This document shows, piece by piece, positions 36,862 to 44,904 of a DNA stretch of 64,000 bases. The stretch is from an uncultured Clostridia bacterium. Lineage in GTDB: Bacteria; Bacillota; Clostridia; Peptostreptococcales; Anaerovoracaceae. The translations under genes and the position numbers were made by a program. The notes under the pieces were generated by a model. That model did no database searches. It was given only the letters and a program-made list of their open reading frames with translations, and had not been told where the DNA came from. The stretch is from the NCBI GenBank assembly GCA_938049335.1, contig CALIYX010000023.1:124001-188000 (forward strand), given 5' to 3'. Position 1 is the stretch's first letter. Each line of letters opens with the position of its first letter.

Positions 36862-37327
36862 GCAGTTTATTATCACAGTAAGGACATTTCTCAGGGACCA
36901 TAAGAAAGCTCTTGTCAACTCTTCCTATGCGAAGTCCCTTTCTCTCTGAAATTATCTGCGCTCTCCTATTGCCTGCTGATGCCTTTGTTCCGCTAGGTAC
37001 AAAATAAGATAAACTCTCCTTGCAATGTGGACATTTCCAATTTTTCTTTGGAATCGCGCCTGCAAGAAAATGAACTATTATATAGGCGATAATGCTGAGC
37101 GCCAAAATCAATCCACAAATCTTACCAGCACCAGTCTCAATGAACTTGATATCCCTTGTTTTTAAAAAAACAGAGGCTCCGGCTACGATTGCAAACGATA
37201 TTCCGAAAAAGGCAATACAGACAATCTGAATTTTGTTTATAACAATGCTCTTTCTGATCTGCTCTTTTTGGCCCTCATCAATAACCTCATCAATGGATAT
37301 GTTTTGGATTTCGTATGTCCTTGCCAT
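36845..37327 (-). CDS. Zinc-ribbon membrane protein of unknown function
   Basis: 160 residues. Two membrane helices (about 29-51 and 68-89) are followed by a cytoplasmic or outside zinc-ribbon-like part: WKCPHCKESLSY near residue 96 and MVPEKCPYCDNKLL at the C-terminus, giving four cysteines in two CPxC pairs. No catalytic motif is visible. It lies upstream of aroK's tail in convergent orientation and may share a transcript with the small membrane peptide gene 16 bp upstream. Confidence 0.7.
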   Translation of the reverse strand: MARTYEIQNISIDEVIDEGQKEQIRKSIVINKIQIVCIAFFGISFAIVAGASVFLKTRDIKFIETGAGKICGLILALSIIAYIIVHFLAGAIPKKNWKCPHCKESLSYFVPSGTKASAGNRRAQIISERKGLRIGRVDKSFLMVPEKCPYCDNKLLTDKE

Positions 37328-37343
37328 AATACCTCGATAACTA

Positions 37344-37424
37344 CTACTTTCTCTTATATCCTGTAATCATTGCAGCAGCAAAACATCCAACAGCAGCCCA
37401 TGCAAAAAATCTGTGATACTTCAT
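37344..37424 (-). CDS. 26-residue membrane peptide
   Basis: Small ORF with a strong AGGAGG ribosome binding site 6 bp before the ATG. The product starts MKYHRFF, has a single hydrophobic helix (AWAAVGCFAAAMITG) and ends in a basic KRK tail, the layout of a bacterial single-span membrane microprotein. It lies 16 bp upstream of the zinc-ribbon membrane protein gene. Function unknown. Confidence 0.6.
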   Translation of the reverse strand: MKYHRFFAWAAVGCFAAAMITGYKRK

Positions 37425-37498
37425 ATCTTTCCTCCTAAAAATTCATGAAATAATATTCTTTATACAATTATGCTATATATCCATGAAAAAATCAAATA

Positions 37499-38338
37499 TT
37501 AATAATCTATTTTTTCCTTTAGGAACACACCCTTATCCAGTTCATCAAAAGCATTTAACAGCTCATCTCTGGTATTCATAACTATAGGTCCGCCCCAAAC
37601 TACTGGTTCCTCAAGCTTATTTGAACTCATGAATAGAACCTGAGCATCTCCATTCTCTGCAGTTATTTTAAGCTTATCACCCTCAGAAAGCTTAACAGCA
37701 GTTTTTTCATCTATGTACTCACCCTCTACAGACGCATTGCCTAAAAGTGTAAATATCATTGCTGACTTATTTTCCTCTATATCCAGCTCTACAGTCTTTC
37801 CTGAAGCAATATGGATATCGTAATAATCAAAAGCTAAGTAATCCCCTACATGACCCTTATGCTCACCAAATTGACCTGCCAGAAGTCTAAGCCTTCCACC
37901 TTCAATTTCGATTTCCTTAATTTCGCTACTCTTGATACTATGATATGCAGGCTTACACATTTTGTCCTTAGCCGGAAGGTTAAGCCATAGCTGAACGCCT
38001 AGCATTCTCTCACTTGCAGGAAGAGCTTCCTCGTGAAGAATTCCAGATCCAGCAGTCATCCACTGAACCTCACCATCAGCAATGGTATCTTCATTTCCCA
38101 TCGAGTCCTTATGCTGCATTTTTCCCTTATAGACATAGCTTATAGTCTCAATTCCCCTGTGCGGATGCATAGGAAATCCAGCGATATAATCCTTTGGATT
38201 CACACTATCAAATGAATCTAGCATCAAAATGGGATCAAAATCCTCAATATCCTTGTGACTCAAAACTCTGACGAGACTAACCCCTGCTCCATCCTCGGTT
38301 CTAAAGCCTTTAACCTTCTTAACGATACTTCTGTCCAT
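37499..38338 (-). CDS. Pirin family protein
   Basis: 279-residue bicupin. The N-terminal cupin has DPILMLDSFDSVNPKDYIAGFPMHPHRGIETISYVYKG, with the iron-binding His residues of HPHRG (about 58-60), then EVQWMTAGSGILHEEALPAS with the third histidine and Glu. Bacterial pirins include quercetinases and redox-linked regulators; which applies here is unknown. Single-gene unit with its own start region. Confidence 0.9.
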   Translation of the reverse strand: MDRSIVKKVKGFRTEDGAGVSLVRVLSHKDIEDFDPILMLDSFDSVNPKDYIAGFPMHPHRGIETISYVYKGKMQHKDSMGNEDTIADGEVQWMTAGSGILHEEALPASERMLGVQLWLNLPAKDKMCKPAYHSIKSSEIKEIEIEGGRLRLLAGQFGEHKGHVGDYLAFDYYDIHIASGKTVELDIEENKSAMIFTLLGNASVEGEYIDEKTAVKLSEGDKLKITAENGDAQVLFMSSNKLEEPVVWGGPIVMNTRDELLNAFDELDKGVFLKEKIDY

Positions 38339-38426
38339 TACATCTCCTAAAAGTAAATTTGTTCTCTCTATATTCTCTAATCCGAATATCTCTCTAAGAA
38401 CTTATTCACTTTTTGGGTGTATTTAA

Positions 38427-39200
38427 TCACGAAATTTTCTTTTCCCTTGAAAATGCAGTATAAGCATAGGCAGAAATGGCAGATATTATCGGTATAATCA
38501 GAACGCAACCAATTACGCAAATACTTATTGTTGTCACTCCCTGGGTAAAATCCTTGGAATTTATCATAGTTGAAAATGAATAAAACATAAGATAGTTGAG
38601 CATCAAAAGCATGTACTCACCAAAGAAGATAAATACAAGCGTATTAACAGTTGAATTTAATATCTCTTTACCTATGTTAATTCCTGAATTAAAAAGCTCT
38701 CTTACGCTAAGCTTCTGCTCATGTCTATAAACCTCATACATACCTGAACTTACAGCAACTGCTGTATCTATTATAGATCCTGCAAGAGTAAACAGCACAA
38801 CCGCAACCTGTACTGCAAACATATTTCTTCCGATATTACCTTTATATCCATTGGTTTCATTTATATGCTCACCGCCAATGGCAGTAAATCCTTGAAGATG
38901 AGCTAATTTAACTATAAGGAATATTAGTCCAAACATCAAAAGCACAGTCAGCAAAACAGAAATAAATGCTGCGTGAGTCTTGAGATTTACCTCGTTTTGA
39001 TAATAAACGGTTATCGCTGTTATAAGAATAACCGCAGCTAACGATACTCCTATCGGTGAAATACCTGCATTCATTAATTTTATAGATATAAACAAAACAA
39101 GTAAATCCATGCACACTGTTATTAGTGATTTTGCAGTTTTATCTCCACCTGTAAAAAGAGACAAAGCAAGGAAAATCAATGCTAAAATTAATATCATCAT
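38427..39200 (-). CDS. YibE/F family membrane protein (second of a pair)
   Basis: 257 residues, seven or so membrane helices. Matches the YibE/F family: VLFTLAGSIIDTAVAVSSGMYEVYRH in the middle with the characteristic GxxIDxAVAxxS motif, then the loop LSVRELFNSGINIGKEILNSTVNTLVFIFFGE. Its start overlaps the stop of the upstream paralogue by 4 bases (ATGA), so the two are made together. Function of the family is unknown. Confidence 0.85.
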   Translation of the reverse strand: MMILILALIFLALSLFTGGDKTAKSLITVCMDLLVLFISIKLMNAGISPIGVSLAAVILITAITVYYQNEVNLKTHAAFISVLLTVLLMFGLIFLIVKLAHLQGFTAIGGEHINETNGYKGNIGRNMFAVQVAVVLFTLAGSIIDTAVAVSSGMYEVYRHEQKLSVRELFNSGINIGKEILNSTVNTLVFIFFGEYMLLMLNYLMFYSFSTMINSKDFTQGVTTISICVIGCVLIIPIISAISAYAYTAFSREKKIS

Positions 39201-40267
39201 ATATTCTTACCTCCTCTTTTTAGCAAAATTGAAGAAACAAGAACTGAGACAGGAATTGCAATTAAAATTGCAACTGCAGCCATGAGAAATCTCACTATAT
39301 CAAAGTAGGCATCAAAGCGCAAAACTGTTCGATACTCAATATCGTTTGCTATAGATATTATGAATGTCGGTATAATAGCAGCAATATTGGTAAATAATAC
39401 AACGCTAATCATGGTTCCAGTTATATCATCAGCTACAGCCTTTGCTGACTTCATAAGTTCATTTATATGTATATGTGGGTTTTTGCTTATTACTTCTGAA
39501 CTTGCAACAGTAATTGTAACCGCTACATCTATAACTGCACCTAGACAGCCTATGATAATCTGAGCAAGGAAAAACTGGTTGGCTTGATTTCTTGTATAAG
39601 GCTCAGGTATGAAGTCAAGAAAATCGTAATCTATCTTTGACATATATACCAAAGCAGATGCTAGTCCAAGAACGATAAGGCTTACAGCTACAGTAGCTGC
39701 AAGTGAAACTAACATATTTTTATTTATTCCATTAATAAGGCTTAAAACAATGATTGTAAAGCCAAAGCTCCCAAGAACAGTAAGTAGAAGTATGTTCATC
39801 CCCTTCATATAAGCGAGTATGATTAAATAAAAAAATATCACATTGACAATAAGGCATAGCGAAGCAAGAAACCCCTTCTTATTTCCGAATATAACAAGAA
39901 GGCTCATCAATATCATAAATGTGATGGCTATGAAATAATCTCTTTTTAGTCCAATAATTTCTGTATGCTTGGCATTAAGAAAAACTATATCTCCCTTGCT
40001 ATACTTCTCATCATAAACACGAGATACATCGTATTTATTTATGACGCTTAGGCTTTTACCTTTGTCACTTGTGTTCATAAGCTTAAGCTCTATGCTTTGA
40101 ACCTGCTTTGAATCTGCCTTTTCTTCGCTTACGCTCTCTACCTTTGCTATAGGCTTTTGATAAACAGAAAAATTATTATAAACAAGCACGCATATGGTAA
40201 GGCTTACGATTAACATAAGCAACGTTCTTAGCAAATAGCTTTTCTGTAGGTTCTCACTTATATACAT
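39197..40267 (-). CDS. YibE/F family membrane protein (first of a pair)
   Basis: 356 residues. One N-terminal helix (about 12-32) precedes an extracellular domain of about 90 residues, then seven membrane helices carrying the family motif GCLGAVIDVAVTITVASSEVISKNPHIHINELMKSAKAVADDI. The longer partner of the pair, corresponding to YibE-type proteins. In Lactococcus the yibE-yibF genes are also adjacent. Role unknown; a transporter is often proposed. Confidence 0.87.
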   Translation of the reverse strand: MYISENLQKSYLLRTLLMLIVSLTICVLVYNNFSVYQKPIAKVESVSEEKADSKQVQSIELKLMNTSDKGKSLSVINKYDVSRVYDEKYSKGDIVFLNAKHTEIIGLKRDYFIAITFMILMSLLVIFGNKKGFLASLCLIVNVIFFYLIILAYMKGMNILLLTVLGSFGFTIIVLSLINGINKNMLVSLAATVAVSLIVLGLASALVYMSKIDYDFLDFIPEPYTRNQANQFFLAQIIIGCLGAVIDVAVTITVASSEVISKNPHIHINELMKSAKAVADDITGTMISVVLFTNIAAIIPTFIISIANDIEYRTVLRFDAYFDIVRFLMAAVAILIAIPVSVLVSSILLKRGGKNI

Positions 40268-40290
40268 GGCTTTCCTTTCGATTCATATTG

Positions 40291-40319
40291 TCTATATTAT
40301 AATCCAATTTTGTAATCAA
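40291..40319 (-). promoter_or_regulatory. Candidate promoter for the YibE/F pair
   Basis: Minus strand: -35 TTGATT (40314-40319), 17-bp spacer, -10 TATAGA (40291-40296), about 24 bp before the start codon. Confidence 0.45.
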
Positions 40320-40443
40320 AATGTGTAGGAATTGAATTTTCGCTATAATATTTTTTATTTTTAAAAATCAAAATTCGTGGTATTAATATATTATAAGTTT
40401 CTTTATATAAAATAATAAGGATAAGAAGGTAAAAGGTTTAAAA

Positions 40444-41055
40444 ATGAATAAAAACGCACTATTTAAGATTTCATACGGCTTGTACGTTCTTACATCAAAG
40501 GATGGCGACAAGCACAGTGGATGCATCATCAATACAGCGATGCAGATAAGTGAAACTCCTTTAAGGGTCTGTATTTCAATCAACAAGGCTAACTATACTC
40601 ATGACCTTGTTATGAAGAGCAAAAAATTCAATATTTCTGCCCTAAGTCAGGAAGCAGATTTTGATACATTCAAACATTTTGGATTCCAGAGCGGTAGAGA
40701 TGTTGATAAGTTTGCAGATTATGATTCATACAAGATTAGCGAAAATGGTCTTGCTTATGTAACAAAGGGTACAAACGCATTTATTAGCGCTGAGGTTGAA
40801 GAAACTCTAGATAGCGGTAGCCACACTCTATTCATTGCAAAGGTTACAGATGCAGAGATTCTTTCAGATGTTCCATCTACTACATATGATTATTACCAGA
40901 GCAACATCAAGCCTAAGCCAGAAAAGCCTGCTGAGTCTGACAAGACAGTTTGGGTATGTAAGGTTTGTGGATATAAGTATGAAGGAGAAGAACTTCCAGA
41001 AGACTATATCTGCCCTCTTTGCAAGCATCCAGCTTCAGACTTTGAGAAAATGTAA
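40444..41055 (+). CDS. Flavin reductase-rubredoxin fusion (high-molecular-weight rubredoxin type)
   Basis: 203 residues. Residues 1-145 are a flavin reductase-like FMN-binding domain (LFKISYGLYVLTSKDGDKHSGCIINTAMQIS, the usual start of this family). After a proline-lysine linker (KPKPEKPAE) a C-terminal rubredoxin domain has the four iron-binding cysteines in VCKVCGYKYEG and ICPLCKHP (residues about 168-195). Such Hrb proteins pass electrons from NAD(P)H to flavodiiron proteins that remove oxygen or nitric oxide in anaerobes. It converges on the class I ribonucleotide reductase genes. Confidence 0.92.
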   Translation: MNKNALFKISYGLYVLTSKDGDKHSGCIINTAMQISETPLRVCISINKANYTHDLVMKSKKFNISALSQEADFDTFKHFGFQSGRDVDKFADYDSYKISENGLAYVTKGTNAFISAEVEETLDSGSHTLFIAKVTDAEILSDVPSTTYDYYQSNIKPKPEKPAESDKTVWVCKVCGYKYEGEELPEDYICPLCKHPASDFEKM

Positions 41056-41056
41056 T

Positions 41057-41087
41057 AAAAGAAGGAAGCTACAAGCTTCCTTTTTTG
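41057..41087 (+). terminator. Intrinsic terminator of the rubredoxin fusion gene
   Basis: Stem AAGGAAGC/GCTTCCTT with a 5-base loop, followed by a T run, directly after the stop codon. Confidence 0.88.
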
Positions 41088-41123
41088 ATAAAATAATCCT
41101 CGCGTATAAACGCGAGGATTATT
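41088..41123 (-). terminator. Intrinsic terminator of nrdB
   Basis: Perfect 13-bp stem AATAATCCTCGCG/CGCGAGGATTATT with a 6-base loop, followed on the minus strand by TTTT. It lies back to back with the terminator of the convergent gene. Confidence 0.85.
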
Positions 41124-41126
41124 GTT

Positions 41127-42173
41127 TTAGAGATCGTCTTCGATAGCACTGCTCTTAGCATAAGCTGTAGACTTAGCCTCAAAGAAGTCTGTCTTAACCA
41201 TGTTAGCATCAGCATACTGTGATACCCATCTCATGCTTTCTGGCTCTTCTTCATAACCCTCATATAGGGTTCCAAGGCCTAGTGATGAATATCTCTGGTT
41301 TCCGAGATACTTGATGTAATCCTCTACCATCTTCTCGTTGAGACCTGGTATTTCGTTTCCGATTACATACTTACCCCAAGCGATTTCTTGGTCTACGCCT
41401 TCCATAATCATTTCACGAAGAACAGCTAAGTTTTCATCGTTGAATAGACCTGGTTCTTCTTTACGAAGCTCCATTAGCATATTTCTGAACAGCCATAGGT
41501 GTGTATTCTCATCTCTATTGATGTATCTGATTTCCTGTACACTTCCTGGCATCTTGCCGTTTCTTCCAAGGTTATAGAAAAACATGAATCCCGAATAGAA
41601 GTAGATACCCTCAAGAATGAAGTTAGCAATGCAAACTCTTAGGAAGCTGTCCTTATTTGGGTTATCAACAAACTCATTATATAGGTCACCGATAAAACGG
41701 TTTCTGTTAAGCAAGTGTTCATCAGTCTTCCACTGATATAGAATATCATTTCTCTCAGTAGGATTGCAGATTGTATCTAGCATGTAGCTATAGCTCTGGC
41801 TGTGTATGCACTCCTGGAATGTCTGGATTGAGAGGCATAGGTTTATCTCATTTGCTGTAACATACTGTGAAATATTAGGTAAATTTGCTGACTGAACTGA
41901 GTCTAGATAAACTAGAAAGCTTAAAATCTTATCATATGCAGTTCTCTCCGCAGGCAAAAGCTTTGGATAATCGCTCTTATCCTGGTGCATGTTGATTTCC
42001 TCTGGAATCCAGAAGTTGTTCATAGCCTGTCTATACCAGTCTGAAACCCACTCGTATTTCATGTTGTTGAAGTCATTGATATTTGTTGTATCAAAGTTAA
42101 TAAGACTTCTATTTCTTACATCAATATCGCCCTCTGGATTAAATAGAGGCTTTTTCATTATCATATCGCTCAT
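41127..42173 (-). CDS. nrdB: Class Ia ribonucleotide reductase, beta subunit
   Basis: 348 residues. Holds the diiron-tyrosyl radical cofactor: first ligand Asp91 (YLDSVQSA), ligands Glu121 and His124 and the radical Tyr128 in ECIHSQSY, which match E. coli E115, H118 and Y122 spacing. The second half has the ENTHLWLFRNMLMELRKEEP helix carrying further ligands. The tyrosine is present, so this is not a radical-free (class Ic) form. It follows nrdA by 52 bp. Cofactor assembly requires oxygen or superoxide, unusual for a strict anaerobe. Confidence 0.93.
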   Translation of the reverse strand: MSDMIMKKPLFNPEGDIDVRNRSLINFDTTNINDFNNMKYEWVSDWYRQAMNNFWIPEEINMHQDKSDYPKLLPAERTAYDKILSFLVYLDSVQSANLPNISQYVTANEINLCLSIQTFQECIHSQSYSYMLDTICNPTERNDILYQWKTDEHLLNRNRFIGDLYNEFVDNPNKDSFLRVCIANFILEGIYFYSGFMFFYNLGRNGKMPGSVQEIRYINRDENTHLWLFRNMLMELRKEEPGLFNDENLAVLREMIMEGVDQEIAWGKYVIGNEIPGLNEKMVEDYIKYLGNQRYSSLGLGTLYEGYEEEPESMRWVSQYADANMVKTDFFEAKSTAYAKSSAIEDDL

Positions 42174-42225
42174 TTGATTCTCCTAATCTCATTCTATAAT
42201 TAGACTTCTCTTAGACTTCTCTATA

Positions 42226-44739
42226 TTATGCTGAACAGCTATCGCAATCCTCTGGATCAAGCGCTTTAGATCTTACGTAGTAAACAGTCTTAACGCCCTC
42301 TTCCCATGCTAGTATATATAGGTTCAGAAGCTGACTCATCTTGTAATCATTAGTTATCCAGAAGTTAAAGCTCTGCGCCTGGTCAATATGTCTCTGGCGT
42401 ATACCCGCAGCTCTCACTGACCATGTCTGGTCAATGTAATGAGCCTGCTTGTAGTACCAGTATGTAGCCATTGAAAGTTCAGGAGCAACTCTTGGCAATA
42501 TAGCACCCTTCTTTTCCTCAAGGAAGAATCTATTCATAACTGGATCAAGTCCTGCAGTTGTACCTATCAAAATTGAAGTTGAACTTGTAGGTGCAGTTGC
42601 CATTATCCAAGCATTTCTGATTCCGTTCTCAGCTACGCTGGCCTTTAGCTCCTGCCATCTCTCTGAGTTATATTCTCTACGATCAAAGTACTGGCCGTCC
42701 TGCCACTCACTACCTTCAAATAGGCTATATGAACCTCTCTCCTTCGCAAGCTCATTGCTTGCCTTTACTGCAGCATATCCGATGTCCTCAAATACCTTAT
42801 CTGCAAATGCGAGATGCTCCTCTGATTCCCATTTGATTCTATTCTTAGCTAGCATGTGGTGGTAACCAGAAACTCCAAGACCTATAGCTCTGTATTTATG
42901 GTTTGTAAGCTTTGCATCGTTTATAGGATAGAAGTTCAAATCGATTACATTATCAAGAGCTCTAATAACTGTTGAAGTTATGTCCTCTAGCTCCTTATTG
43001 TCGTGAACGTTGATATTACCTAGGCAAAGTGATGCAAGGTTGCACACCACGAAGTCTCCTGGCTTTGTTCTTGTTACAATTACCTCATCGCCCTCGTGAG
43101 TTTCTACTGTAGTACTTACAATCTCAGCTTCACTCATATTTTGGGCAATCTCTGTACATAGATTTGAGCAGTAAATCATTCCCTTGTGCTTGTTAGGATT
43201 CATTCTATTTACTGTATCACGATAGAAAGCAAATGGAGTTCCTGTCTCAACAGCTGACTTAAGAATTAGCTTTACAAGTTCCTTAAGTCCGATTACTCTC
43301 TTTGATATTCTAACATCATTTACACAATCCCAGTAACGCTTCTCCCATTCTTCACCGAATGAATCCTCTAGGCAGTAACCCTTTATCTGCATGATGTCAT
43401 GTGGGTCCATTAGGTACCAATCCTGGTTTAGGTTTTCCTTAGCAAGTCTCCAGAAAAGATCAGGATAGCAAACAGCCGGGAACACGTCGTGAGCCTTCAT
43501 TCTGTCATCACCGTTGTTTGTTCTTAGCTGTAAGAATTCAGGAAGATCCTTATGCCATGCATCTAGATAAACTGCAACAGCACCCTGTCTCATACCTAGT
43601 TGATCTACTGCAACAGCTGTATCGTTAACAACTCTGATCCAACGAATAACACCACCGCTTGCGCCTTCAAAGCCTCTGATGCTTCCACCTCTTGATCTTA
43701 CCTTACCAAAGTACATTCCCATACCACCGCCGAACTTGGAAACATCGGCGAACTTGGATACACTGCTGTAAATACCGTCAAGTGAATCAGGTACTGTATC
43801 GATAAAGCAGCTTGAAAGCTGGTGATACGGCTTTCTTGCATTCGATTGTGTAGGTGTAGCCATTGTAACCTTCTGAAGGCTCATAATATCGTAGAACTTT
43901 TTAACCCATGTCATTCTATCCTCGCCTTCCTTCAAAGCAAGGTGAAGAGCTATACCTAGGTACATCTCCTGTGGTGATTCCAAAACCACGTGTGAGCGAT
44001 TGTGAATTAAATATCTGCTTATGAGTAGGTCTAGTCCTGCATATGTATATAGGTTATTGCGCTCATCATCGATGAATTCAAATGCCTCTTCTATTTCCTT
44101 CTTGCTGTAGCTCTCAAGGATATACTTTCCGTAAAGTCCCTCTGATGTCAAATAGCGAAGCTTTTCATAGAATGAAGTTAAACCGTAGTTTTCCTCAGTC
44201 TTCTTAAGCTCTCTGCTAAATGTGTAGTAAAGAAGTCTACCTGCGATTTTCTCCCAATTAGGCTCCTCCTGTGTTGTAAGCTCAGCAGCTGACTTTGTCA
44301 AAAGCTCTAGTCTAGCATCTATAGTGCTATCAGGCTTCTGCATAGCAATATACTTAGCCTCAAGTCTTGTAAGATCGTAATGCTCATAGCTTGATTGAAT
44401 TGAAGCAAGAACTGGAAGAAGTTTCTCATCACCAATCTCTGCCACAAGAGCTTCTCTGATCTTACGCATCTCAGCTCTCTTTTCTCTATAAAGAATATAG
44501 CTCTTAGCAGCATCAAAGCAACCATTAGCCATCATTACACGCTCAACTGCGTCCTGGATTTCCTCAACGCCAGCCTGCTCTCTATCTGCAAATTCTGCTT
44601 CAACCTGTCTAAGTAAATCCGCAATTAAATCAGCATCATGCTCAACTCCGACAGATATAAACGCTTTTTCCATTGCCTTAACAATCTTATCCCCTGAATA
44701 GCGTTCCTCTGCCATACTCCTTTTAATTATGGTTTTCAT
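42226..44739 (-). CDS. nrdA: Class Ia ribonucleotide reductase, alpha subunit
   Basis: 837 residues. The N-terminal ATP-cone (IIKRSMAEERYSGDKIVKAMEKAF) gives allosteric activity control, as in class Ia enzymes. The catalytic domain includes TPTQSNARKPYHQLSSCFIDTVPDS with the first redox cysteine, FVVCNLASLCLGNINVHDN with radical and second redox cysteines, and MATAPTSSTSILIGTTAGLDPVMNRFF. The C-terminal EDCDSCSA is the swinging CxxC tail for re-reduction. GGGAG lies 10 bp before the ATG at 44739; the in-frame TTG one codon earlier is less likely. Confidence 0.95.
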   Translation of the reverse strand: MKTIIKRSMAEERYSGDKIVKAMEKAFISVGVEHDADLIADLLRQVEAEFADREQAGVEEIQDAVERVMMANGCFDAAKSYILYREKRAEMRKIREALVAEIGDEKLLPVLASIQSSYEHYDLTRLEAKYIAMQKPDSTIDARLELLTKSAAELTTQEEPNWEKIAGRLLYYTFSRELKKTEENYGLTSFYEKLRYLTSEGLYGKYILESYSKKEIEEAFEFIDDERNNLYTYAGLDLLISRYLIHNRSHVVLESPQEMYLGIALHLALKEGEDRMTWVKKFYDIMSLQKVTMATPTQSNARKPYHQLSSCFIDTVPDSLDGIYSSVSKFADVSKFGGGMGMYFGKVRSRGGSIRGFEGASGGVIRWIRVVNDTAVAVDQLGMRQGAVAVYLDAWHKDLPEFLQLRTNNGDDRMKAHDVFPAVCYPDLFWRLAKENLNQDWYLMDPHDIMQIKGYCLEDSFGEEWEKRYWDCVNDVRISKRVIGLKELVKLILKSAVETGTPFAFYRDTVNRMNPNKHKGMIYCSNLCTEIAQNMSEAEIVSTTVETHEGDEVIVTRTKPGDFVVCNLASLCLGNINVHDNKELEDITSTVIRALDNVIDLNFYPINDAKLTNHKYRAIGLGVSGYHHMLAKNRIKWESEEHLAFADKVFEDIGYAAVKASNELAKERGSYSLFEGSEWQDGQYFDRREYNSERWQELKASVAENGIRNAWIMATAPTSSTSILIGTTAGLDPVMNRFFLEEKKGAILPRVAPELSMATYWYYKQAHYIDQTWSVRAAGIRQRHIDQAQSFNFWITNDYKMSQLLNLYILAWEEGVKTVYYVRSKALDPEDCDSCSA

Positions 44740-44775
44740 CAAAAAAATCTCCCTGACTATTTAATACATAAAAAT

Positions 44776-44820
44776 ACAACATATATTGTTGTTACCGTAA
44801 TAGTATACCCTATATATGCT
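44776..44820. promoter_or_regulatory. Candidate NrdR box pair upstream of nrdA
   Basis: Two AT-rich inverted-repeat elements, ACAACATATATTGTTGT (44776-44792, a perfect 17-bp palindrome) and CCCTATATATGCT (44808-44820), have centres 30 bp apart, about three helical turns, the layout known for NrdR operators of ribonucleotide reductase genes. They surround the nrdA -10 element. Each differs from the 16-bp consensus by one base in core length, so the call is tentative. Confidence 0.35.
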
Positions 44821-44830
44821 AAAATGTCGC
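44802..44830 (-). promoter_or_regulatory. Promoter for nrdA-nrdB
   Basis: Minus strand: -35 GCGACA (44825-44830), 17-bp spacer, -10 TATACT (44802-44807). The predicted start near 44795 lies 3 bp before the palindrome at 44776-44792. Confidence 0.55.
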
Positions 44831-44840
44831 CTATTATTTT

Positions 44841-44875
44841 AAATAAAAGCCAAGTTTTTGTAAAAATACTTGGCT
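44841..44875 (-). terminator. Intrinsic terminator after the DXS-like gene
   Basis: Minus strand: stem GCCAAGT/ACTTGGC with a 12-base loop that can extend by further A-T pairs, followed by TTTTATTT. It separates the DXS-like gene from the nrdA promoter. Confidence 0.75.
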
Positions 44876-44904
44876 CAAAAATTACAGTGTTGAAAATGCA
44901 AGCT

